Shown here: positions 38,801 to 50,800 of the stretch, piece after piece
How positions within the stretch are numbered: position 1 is the first letter of the stretch
Layout: every line of letters begins with the position of its first letter
Source of the DNA: Mimachlamys varia
Taxonomy: Eukaryota > Mollusca > Bivalvia > Pectinida > Pectinidae
Assembly (NCBI GenBank): GCA_947623455.1
Contig: OX392532.1
Span: 45,015,058-45,079,057 of the forward strand
Direction of reading: 5' to 3'
DNA: 64,000 nucleotides
Position numbers and translations under genes: made by a program
The notes under the pieces: generated by a model
What the model was told of the DNA's origin: nothing
Seen by the model: the letters and a program-made list of their open reading frames with translations, nothing else
Databases searched by the model: none

Positions 38801-41800
38801 ACAGTATTATAAACTGGTATTTGTTACTTTGTAGGTACTGTAGGTACAGTATTAAACTGGTATTTGTAACTTTGTAGGTACTGTTGGTACAGTATTATCA
38901 ACTGGTATTTGTTACTTTGTAAGTACTGTAGGACCAGTATTAAACAGTTATTTGTTACTTTGTAGGTACTCTTGGTACAGTATTATAAACTGGTATTTGT
39001 AACTTTGTAAGTACTGTTGATACAGTATTATAAACTTGTATTTGTTGCTTTTTAGGTACTGTTGGTACAGTATTATAAACTGGTATTTGTTACTTTGTAG
39101 GTACTGTTGGTACAGTATTAAACTCGTACTTGTTACTTTGTAGGTACTGTTGGTACAGTATTATAAACTGGTATTTGTTACTTTGTAGGTACTGTTGGTA
39201 CAGTATTAAACTGGTACTTGTTACTTTGTAGGTACTGTTGGTACAGTATTATAAACTGGTATTTGTTACTTTGTAGGTACTGTTGGTACAGTATTATAAA
39301 CTAGTATTTGTTACTTTGTAGGTACTGTTGGTACAGTATTATAAACTGGTATTTGTTACTTTGTAGGTACTGTTGGTACAGTATTAAACTAGTATTTGTT
39401 ACTTTGTAGGTACTGTTGGTACAGTATTATAAACTGGTATTTGTTACTTTGTAGGTACTGTTGGTACAGTATTATAAACTAGTATTTGTTACTTTGTAGG
39501 TACTGTTGGTACAGTATTAAACTGGTACTTGTTACTTTGTAGGTACTGTTGGTACAGTATTATAAACTAGTATTTGTTACTTTGTAGGTACTGTTGGTAC
39601 AGTATTATAAACTGGTATTTGTTACTTTGTAGGTACTGTTGGTACAGTATTATAAACTGGTATTTGTTACTTTGTAGGTACTGTTGGTACAGTATTATAA
39701 ACTGGTATTTGTTACTTTGTAGGTACTGTTGGTACAGTATTATAAACTGGTATTTGTTACTTTGTAGGTACTGTTGGTACAGTATTATAAACTAGTATTT
39801 GTTACTTTGTAGGTACTGTTGGTACAGTATTATAAACTAGTATTTGTTACTTTGTAGGTACTGTTGGTACAGTATTATAAACTGGTATTTGTTACTTTGT
39901 AGGTACTGTTGGTACAGTATTATAAACTAGTATTTGTTACTTTGTAGGTACTGTTGGTACAGTATTATAAACTGGTATTTGTTACTTTGTAGGTACTGTT
40001 GGTACAGTATTATAAACTAGTATTTGTTACTTTGTAGGTACTGTTGGTACAGTATTAAACTGGTATTTGTTACTTTGTAGGTACTGTTGGTACAGTATTA
40101 TAAACTGGTATTTGTTACTTTGTAGGTATTGTTGGTACAGTATTATAAACTGGTATTTGTTACTTTGTAGGTACTGTAGGACCAGTATCAAACTAGTATT
40201 TGTTACTTTGTAGGTACTGTAGGAACAGTATTAAACTGGTATTTGTAACTTTGTAAGTACTGTTGGTACAGTATTATAAACTTGTATTTGTTGCTTTTTA
40301 GGTACTTTTGCTACAGTATTAAACTGATATTTGTTACTTTGTAGGTACTGTTGGTACAGTATTATAAACTTGTATTTGTTACTTTGTAGGTACTGTTGGT
40401 ACAGTATTAAACTGGTATTTGTTACTTTGTAGGTACTGTTGGTACATTATTATAAACTAGTATTTGTTGCTTTGTAGGTACTGTAGGAACAGTATTATAA
40501 ACTGGTATTTGTTACTTTGTAGGTACTGTTGGTACAGTATTAAACTAGTATTTGTAACTTTGTAGGTACTGTTGGTACAGTATTAAACTGGTATTTGTTA
40601 CTTTGTAGGTACTGTTGGTACAGTATTATAAACTAGTATTTGTTGCTTTGTAAGTACTGTAGGACCAGTATTAAACCTGTATTTGTTACTTTGTAGGTAC
40701 TGTTGGTACAGTATTATAAACTAGTATTTGTTGCTTTGTAAGTACTGTAGGACCAGTATTAAACCTGTATTTGTTACTTTGTAGGTACTGTTGGTACAGT
40801 ATTATAAACTGGTATTTGTTACTTTGTAGGTACTGTTGGTACAGTATTAAACTGGTATTTGTTACTTTGTAGGTACTGAAAGAACAGTATTAAACTGGTA
40901 TTTGTAACTTTGTAGGTACTGTTGGTACAGTATTAAACTGGTATTTGTTACTTTGTAGGTACTGTTGGTACAGTATTATAAACTGGTATTTGTTACTTTG
41001 TAGGTACTGTTGGTACAGTATTAAACTGGTATTTGTTACTTTGTAGGTACTGTTGGTACAGTATTAAACTGGTATTTGTAACTTTGTAGGTACTGTTGGT
41101 ACAGTATTAAACTGGTATTTGTTACTTTGTAGGTACTGTAGGAACAGTATTAAACTAGTATTTGTAACTTTGTAGGTACTGTTGGTACAGTATTAAACTG
41201 GTATTTGTTACTTTGTAGGTACTGTTGGTACAGTATTATAAACTAGTATTTGTTACTTTGTAGGTACTGTAGGACCAGTATTAAACTAGTATTTGTAACT
41301 TTGTAGGTACTGTTGGTACAGTATTATAAACTGGTATTTGTTACTTTGTAGGTACTGTAGGACCAGTATTAAACTAGTATTTGTTACTTTGTAGGTACTG
41401 TAGGACCAGTATTAAACCTGTATTTGTTACTTTGTAGGTACTGTTGGTACAGTATTATAAACTAGTATTTGTTGCTTTGTAAGTACTGTAGGACCAGTAT
41501 TAAACCTGTATTTGTTACTTTGTAGGTACTGTTGGTACAGTATTATAAACTGGTATTTGTTACTTTGTAGGTACTGTTGGTACAGTATTAAACTGGTATT
41601 TGTTACTTTGTAGGTATTGTTGGTACAGTATTATAAACTGGTATTTGTTACTTTGTAGGTACTGTTGGAGCAGTATTATAAACTAGTATTTGTTACTTTG
41701 TAGGTACTGTTGGTACAGTATTAAACTGGTATTTGTTACTTTGTAGGTACTGTTGGTACAGTATTAAACTGGTATTTGTTACTTTGTAGGTACTGTTGGT

Positions 41801-44800
41801 ACAGTATTAAACTGGTACTTGTTACTTTGAAGGTACTGTAGTACCAGTATTAAACTAGTATTTGTTACTTTGTAGGTACTGTTGGTACAGTATTAAACTG
41901 GTATTTGTTACTTTGTAGGTACCGTAGGACCAGTTTCAAACTAGTATTTGTTACTTTGTAGGTACTGTTGGTACAGTATTATAAACTGGTATTTGTTACT
42001 TTGAAGGTACTGTTGGTACAGTATTATAAACTGGTATTTGTTACTTTGTAGGTACTGTTGGTACAGTATTAAACTGGTACTTGTTACTTTGTAGGTACTG
42101 TTGGTACAGTATTAAACTGGTATTTGTAACTTTGTAGGTACTGTTGGTACATTATTAAACTGGTATTTGTTACTTTGTAGGTACTGTTGGTACAGTATTA
42201 AACTGGTATTTGTAACTTTGTAGGTACTGTTGGTACAGTATTATAAACTGGTATTTGTTACTTTGTAGGTACTGTTGGTACAGTATTAAACTGGTATTTG
42301 TAACTTTGTAGGTACTGTTGGTACAGTATTAAACTGGTACTTGTTACTTTGTAGGTACTGTTGGTACAGTATTATAAACTGGTATTTGTTACTTTGTAGG
42401 TACTGTTGGTACAGTATTAAACTGGTATTTGTTACTTTGTAGGTACTGTTGGAGCAGTATTATAAACTGGTATTTGTTACTTTGTAGGTACTGTTGGTAC
42501 AGTATTATAAACTAGTATTTGTTACTTTGTAGGTACTGTTGGAGCAGTATTATAAACTGGTATTTGTTACTTTGTAGGTACTGTTGGTACAGTATTAAAT
42601 TGGTATTTGTTACTTTGTAGGTACTCTAGGACCAGTATCAAACTAGTATTTGTTACTTTGTAAGTACTGTTGGTACAGTATTATAAACTTGTATTTGTTG
42701 CTTTTTAGGTACTGTTAGTACAGTATTAAACTGGTATTTGTTACTTTGTAGGTACTGTTGGTACATTATTATAAACTAGTATTTGTTGCTTTGTACGTAC
42801 GGTTGGTACAGTATTATAAACTGGTATTTGTTACTTTGTAGGTACTGTTGGTACAGTATTAAACTGGTATTTGTTACTTTGTAGGTACTGTTGGTACAGT
42901 ATTAAACTGGTATTTGTTACTTTGTAGGTACTGTTAGTACATTATTATAAACTAGTATTTGTTGCTTTGTAAGTACTGAAGGAACAGTATTAAACTGGTA
43001 TTTGTAACTTTGTAGGTACTCTAGGACCAGTATCAAACTAGTATTTGTTACTTTGTAGGTACTGTTGGTACAGTATTATAAACTGGTATTTGTTACTTTG
43101 TAAGTACTGAAGGAACAGTATTAAACTGGTATTTGTAACTTTGTAGGTACTGTTGGTACATTATAATAACTAGTATTTGTTGCTTTGTAGGTACTGTTGG
43201 TACAGTATTAAACTGGTATTTGTTACTTTGTAGGTACTGTAGTACCAGTATTAAACTAGTATTTGTTACTTTGTAGGTACTGTTGGTACATTATTATAAA
43301 CTGGTATTTGTTACTTTGTAGGTACTGTTGGAACAGTATTAAACTAGTATTTGTTACTTTGTAGGTACTGTTGGACCAGTATTAAACTGGTATTTGTTAC
43401 TTTGTAGGTACTGTTGGTACAGCATTATAAACTAGTATTTGTTGCTTTGTAGGTACTGTTGGTACAGTATTATAAACTGGTACTTGTTACTTTGTAGGTA
43501 CTGTTGGACCAGTATTAAACTGGTACTTGTTACTTTGTAGGTACTGTTGGTACAGCATTATAAACTAGTATTTGTTGCTTTGTAGGTACTGTTGGTACAG
43601 CATTATAAACTAGTATTTGTTGCTTTGTAGGTACTGTTGGTACAGCATTATAAACTAGTATTTGTTGCTTTGTAGGTACTGTTGGTACAGCATTATAAAC
43701 TAGTATTTGTTACTTTGTAGGTACTGTTGGTACAGTATTATAAACTAGTATTTGTTACTTTGTAGGTACTGTTGGTACAGTATTATAAACTGGTATTTGT
43801 TACTTTGTAGGTACTGTTGGTACAGTATTAAACTAGTATTTGTTACTTTGTAGGTACTGTTGGTACAGTATTATAAACTGGTATTTGTTACTTTGTAGGT
43901 ACTGTTGGTACAGTATTATAAACTAGTATTTGTTACTTTGTAGGTACTGTTGGTACAGTATTAAACTGGTACTTGTTACTTTGTAGGTACTGTTGGTACA
44001 GTATTATAAACTAGTATTTGTTACTTTGTAGGTACTGTTGGAGCAGTATTATAAACTGGTATTTGTTACTTTGTAGGTACTGTTGGTACAGTATTATAAA
44101 CTAGTATTTGTTACTTTGTAGGTACTGTTGGAGCAGTATTATAAACTGGTATTTGTTACTTTGTAGGTACTGTTGGTACAGTATTAAATTGGTATTTGTT
44201 ACTTTGTAGGTACTCTAGGACCAGTATCAAACTAGTATTTGTTACTTTGTAAGTACTGTTGGTACAGTATTATAAACTTGTATTTGTTGCTTTTTAGGTA
44301 CTGTTAGTACAGTATTAAACTGGTATTTGTTACTTTGTAGGTACTGTTGGTACATTATTATAAACTAGTATTTGTTGCTTTGTACGTACGGTTGGTACAG
44401 TATTATAAACTGGTATTTGTTACTTTGTAGGTACTGTTGGTACAGTATTAAACTGGTATTTGTTACTTTGTAGGTACTGTTGGTACAGTATTAAACTGGT
44501 ATTTGTTACTTTGTAGGTACTGTTAGTACATTATTATAAACTAGTATTTGTTGCTTTGTAAGTACTGAAGGAACAGTATTAAACTGGTATTTGTAACTTT
44601 GTAGGTACTCTAGGACCAGTATCAAACTAGTATTTGTTACTTTGTAGGTACTGTTGGTACAGTATTATAAACTGGTATTTGTTACTTTGTAAGTACTGAA
44701 GGAACAGTATTAAACTGGTATTTGTAACTTTGTAGGTACTGTTGGTACATTATAATAACTAGTATTTGTTGCTTTGTAGGTACTGTTGGTACAGTATTAA

Positions 44801-47800
44801 ACTGGTATTTGTTACTTTGTAGGTACTGTAGTACCAGTATTAAACTAGTATTTGTTACTTTGTAGGTACTGTTGGTACATTATTATAAACTGGTATTTGT
44901 TACTTTGTAGGTACTGTTGGAACAGTATTAAACTAGTATTTGTTACTTTGTAGGTACTGTTGGACCAGTATTAAACTGGTATTTGTTACTTTGTAGGTAC
45001 TGTTGGTACAGCATTATAAACTAGTATTTGTTGCTTTGTAGGTACTGTTGGTACAGTATTATAAACTGGTACTTGTTACTTTGTAGGTACTGTTGGACCA
45101 GTATTAAACTGGTACTTGTTACTTTGTAGGTACTGTTGGTACAGCATTATAAACTAGTATTTGTTGCTTTGTAGGTACTGTTGGTACAGCATTATAAACT
45201 AGTATTTGTTGCTTTGTAGGTACTGTTGGTACAGCATTATAAACTAGTATTTGTTGCTTTGTAGGTACTGTTGGTACAGCATTATAAACTAGTATTTGTT
45301 ACTTTGTAGGTACTGTTGGTACAGTATTATAAACTAGTATTTGTTACTTTGTAGGTACTGTTGGTACAGTATTATAAACTGGTATTTGTTACTTTGTAGG
45401 TACTGTTGGTACAGTATTAAACTAGTATTTGTTACTTTGTAGGTACTGTTGGTACAGTATTATAAACTGGTATTTGTTACTTTGTAGGTACTGTTGGTAC
45501 AGTATTATAAACTAGTATTTGTTACTTTGTAGGTACTGTTGGTACAGTATTAAACTGGTACTTGTTACTTTGTAGGTACTGTTGGTACAGTATTATAAAC
45601 TAGTATTTGTTACTTTGTAGGTACTGTTGGTACAGTATTATAAACTGGTATTTGTTACTTTGTAGGTACTGTTGGTACAGTATTATAAACTGGTATTTGT
45701 TACTTTGTAGGTACTGTTGGTACAGTATTATAAACTGGTATTTGTTACTTTGTAGGTACTGTTGGTACAGTATTATAAACTGGTATTTGTTACTTTGTAG
45801 GTACTGTTGGTACAGTATTATAAACTAGTATTTGTTACTTTGTAGGTACTGTTGGTACAGTATTATAAACTAGTATTTGTTACTTTGTAGGTACTGTTGG
45901 TACAGTATTATAAACTGGTATTTGTTACTTTGTAGGTACTGTTGGTACAGTATTATAAACTAGTATTTGTTACTTTGTAGGTACTGTTGGTACAGTATTA
46001 TAAACTGGTATTTGTTACTTTGTAGGTACTGTTGGTACAGTATTATAAACTAGTATTTGTTACTTTGTAGGTACTGTTGGTACAGTATTAAACTGGTATT
46101 TGTTACTTTGTAGGTACTGTTGGTACAGTATTATAAACTGGTATTTGTTACTTTGTAGGTATTGTTGGTACAGTATTATAAACTGGTATTTGTTACTTTG
46201 TAGGTACTGTAGGATCAGTATCAAACTAGTATTTGTTACTTTGTAGGTACTGTAGGAACAGTATTAAACTGGTATTTGTAACTTTGTAAGTACTATTGGT
46301 ACAGTATTATAAACTTGTATTTGTTGCTTTTTAGGTACTTTTGCTACAGTATTAAACTGATATTTGTTACTTTGTAGGTACTGTTGGTACAGTATTATAA
46401 ACTTGTATTTGTTACTTTGTAGGTACTGTTGGTACAGTATTAAACTGGTATTTGTTACTTTGTAGGTACTGTTGGTACATTATTATAAACTAGTATTTGT
46501 TGCTTTGTAGGTACTGTAGGAACAGTATTATAAACTGGTATTTGTTACTTTGTAGGTACTGTTGGTACAGTATTAAACTAGTATTTGTAACTTTGTAGGT
46601 ACTGTTGGTACAGTATTAAACTGGTATTTGTTACTTTGTAGGTACTGTTGGTACAGTATTATAAACTAGTATTTGTTGCTTTGTAAGTACTGTAGGACCA
46701 GTATTAAACCTGTATTTGTTACTTTGTAGGTACTGTTGGTACAGTATTATAAACTAGTATTTGTTGCTTTGTAAGTACTGTAGGACCAGTATTAAACCTG
46801 TATTTGTTACTTTGTAGGTACTGTTGGTACAGTATTATAAACTGGTATTTGTTACTTTGTAGGTACTGTTGGTACAGTATTAAACTGGTATTTGTTACTT
46901 TGTAGGTACTGAAAGAACAGTATTAAACTGGTATTTGTAACTTTGTAGGTACTGTTGGTACAGTATTAAACTGGTATTTGTTACTTTGTAGGTACTGTTG
47001 GTACAGTATTATAAACTGGTATTTGTTACTTTGTAGGTACTGTTGGTACAGTATTAAACTGGTATTTGTTACTTTGTAGGTACTGTTGGTACAGTATTAA
47101 ACTGGTATTTGTAACTTTGTAGGTACTGTTGGTACAGTATTAAACTGGTATTTGCTACTTTGTAGGTACTGTAGGAACAGTATTAAACTAGTATTTGTAA
47201 CTTTGTAGGTACTGTTGGTACAGTATTAAACTGGTATTTGTTACTTTGTAGGTACTGTTGGTACAGTATTATAAACTAGTATTTGTTACTTTGTAGGTAC
47301 TGTAGGACCAGTATTAAACTAGTATTTGTAACTTTGTAGGTACTGTTGGTACAGTATTATAAACTAGTATTTGTTACTTTGTAGGTACTGTAGGACCAGT
47401 ATTAAACTAGTATTTGTTACTTTGTAGGTACTGTAGGACCAGTATTAAACCTGTATTTGTTACTTTGTAGGTACTGTTGGTACAGTATTATAAACTAGTA
47501 TTTGTTGCTTTGTAAGTACTGTAGGACCAGTATTAAACCTGTATTTGTTACTTTGTAGGTACTGTTGGTACAGTATTATAAACTGGTATTTGTTACTTTG
47601 TAGGTACTGTTGGTACAGTATTAAACTGGTATTTGTTACTTTGTAGGTATTGTTGGTACAGTATTACAGTTGTGGTATCGCACAACGCACCAAAAACTGC
47701 GTGCGTGCATCGTGCATACATCGTGCACACATCGTTCGCCCATGGTGCGCACAACCGGGCGATCTAAAGATCGTGCGTTTATGTGTGCGATTAAATCGCA

Positions 47801-50800
47801 CACACGCACGATTTGGTACAATTGGTCGATACATATTACGGAATGAAAAACATATGGAACCCTCTTGTCCAAAAACTATTTAAATTCGCATCATATTTAT
47901 TGGGATTATGTCAATTTAACAATATACAGTAAACAGTATTACAGTGATCATAAGACAGCCAAGTGCGGGTTAAGCTAACAGGTATCAGAATATGTAAATA
48001 ACATGCCGGAGTTTTACCTGTCCCGTGTGCGGCGATACGCTACGACAGCCATTACTGAGCGACCGTTATGAAAACAAACTGGACTCTAATAATCAGTTAT
48101 TTGAAAAACCCTCTCCTCCCCAACACTTTACCTGTGTTTTCACACCTAGGCGAGTGTTGTAAGTGCCCCGGGCCAGAGATATCTACATATATTGGCCATG
48201 TACAAGTACAGTTTATAACTTGGTAAAACTGGCAATATTTACTTGAATGAGAACTTGTCAATATGAGTTGAAAGTTTACATACATGTGTCTATTTGGTTT
48301 GTTTCTAAAACTACAGAAAGACTATTATTAATTTTTTGAAATATTAACTATCAGCTAATGTAAAAAGTTAAAATATAGAAATATGTTTAAAACAACTAGC
48401 GCGAAACCGTATATATTGTTAAACCATTGCTAAATTTACATCAACCACGATTGTCATCGCACAATGTTAGTCTATCGTGCGCCCACATGTGCGTTAGAAA
48501 TAATCGCCCAGGATCGCATCGTTCGCACATCGTGCATACACCGTTCGCCCATCGTGCGCCCACCGCACATCGTGTAACGTTGTGCGATCCCACAACTGTA
48601 TAAACTGGTATTTGTTACTTTGTAGGTACTGTTGGAGCAGTATTATAAACTAGTATTTGTTACTTTGTAGGTACTGTTGGTACAGTATTAAACTGGTATT
48701 TGTTACTTTGTAGGTACTGTTGGTACAGTATTAAACTGGTATTTGTTACTTTGTAGGTACTGTTGGTACAGTATTAAACTGGTACTTGTTACTTTGAAGG
48801 TACTGTAGTACCAGTATTAAACTAGTATTTGTTACTTTGTAGGTACTGTTGGTACAGTATTAAACTGGTATTTGTTACTTTGTAGGTACCGTAGGACCAG
48901 TTTCAAACTAGTATTTGTTACTTTGTAGGTACTGTTGGTACAGTATTATAAACTGGTATTTGTTACTTTGTAGGTACTGTTGGTACAGTATTATAAACTG
49001 GTATTTGTTACTTTGTAGGTACTGTTGGTACAGTATTAAACTGGTACTTGTTACTTTGTAGGTACTGTTGGTACAGTATTAAACTGGTATTTGTAAATTT
49101 GTAGGTACTGTTGGTACATTATTAAACTGGTATTTGTTACTTTGTAGGTACTGTTGGTACAGTATTAAACTGGTATTTGTAACTTTGTAGGTACTGTTGG
49201 TACAGTATTATAAACTGGTATTTGTTACTTTGTAGGTACTGTTGGTACAGTATTAAACTGGTATTTGTAACTTTGTAGGTACTGTTGGTACAGTATTAAA
49301 CTGGTACTTGTTACTTTGTAGGTACTGTTGGTACAGTATTAAACTGGTATTTGTTACTTTGTAGGTACTGTTGGAGCAGTATTATAAACTGGTATTTGTT
49401 ACTTTGTAGGTACTGTTGGTACAGTATTATAAACTAGTATTTGTTACTTTGTAGGTACTGTTGGAGCAGTATTATAAACTGGTATTTGTTACTTTGTAGG
49501 TACTGTTGGTACAGTATTAAACTGGTATTTGTTACTTTGTAGGTACTGTTGGTACAGTATCAAACTAGTATTTGTTACTTTGTAAGTACTGTTGGTACAG
49601 TATTATAAACTTGTATTTGTTGCTTTTTAGGTACTGTTAGTACAGTATTAAACTGGTATTTGTTACTTTGTAGGTACTGTTGGTACATTATTATAAACTA
49701 GTATTTGTTGCTTTGTACGTACGATTGGTACAGTATTATAAACTGGTATTTGTTACTTTGTAGGTACTGTTGGTACAGTATTAAACTGGTATTTGTTGCT
49801 TTTTAGGTACTGTTGGTACAGTATTAAACTGGTATTTGTTACTTTGTAGGTACTGTTAGTACATTATTATAAACTAGTATTTGTTGCTTTGTAAGTACTG
49901 AAGGAACAGTATTAAACTGGTATTTGTAACTTTGTAGGTACTCTAGGACCAGTATCAAACTAGTATTTGTTACTTTGTAGGTACTGTTGGTACAGTATTA
50001 TAAACTGGTATTTGTTACTTTGTAAGTACTGAAGGAACAGTATTAAACTGGTATTTGTAACTTTGTAGGTACTGTTGGTACATTATAATAACTAGTATTT
50101 GTTGCTTTGTAGGTACTGTTGGTACAGTATTAAACTGGTATTTGTTACTTTGTAGGTACTGTAGTACCAGTATTAAACTAGTATTTGTTACTTTGTAGGT
50201 ACTGTTGGTACATTATTATAAACTGGTATTTGTTACTTTGTAGGTACTGTTGGAACAGTATTAAACTAGTATTTGTTACTTTGTAGGTACTGTTGGACCA
50301 GTATTAAACTGGTATTTGTTACTTTGTAGGTACTGTTGGTACAGCATTATAAACTAGTATTTGTTGCTTTGTAGGTACTGTTGGTACAGTATTATAAACT
50401 GGTACTTGTTACTTTGTAGGTACTGTTGGTACAGTATTATAAACTGGTACTTGTTACTTTGTAGGTACTGTTGGTACAGCATTATAAACTAGTATTTGTT
50501 GCTTTGTAGGTACTGTTGGTACAGCATTATAAACTAGTATTTGTTGCTTTGTAGGTACTGTTGGTACAGCATTATAAACTAGTATTTGTTGCTTTGTAGG
50601 TACTGTTGGTACAGCATTATAAACTAGTATTTGTTACTTTGTAGGTACTGTAGGAACAGTATTATAAACTGGTATTTGTTACTTTGTAGGTACTGTTGGT
50701 ACAGTATTATAAACTGGTATTTGTTACTTTGTAGGTACTGTTGGTACAGTATTAAACTGGTATTTGTTGCTTTGTAGGTACTGTTGGTACAGTATTATAA

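Noticed and set aside
47636..47883. Opposing 77-78 codon frames
   Set aside because: Fall within the terminal repeats of the Tc1/mariner-like MITE; no transposase motif.
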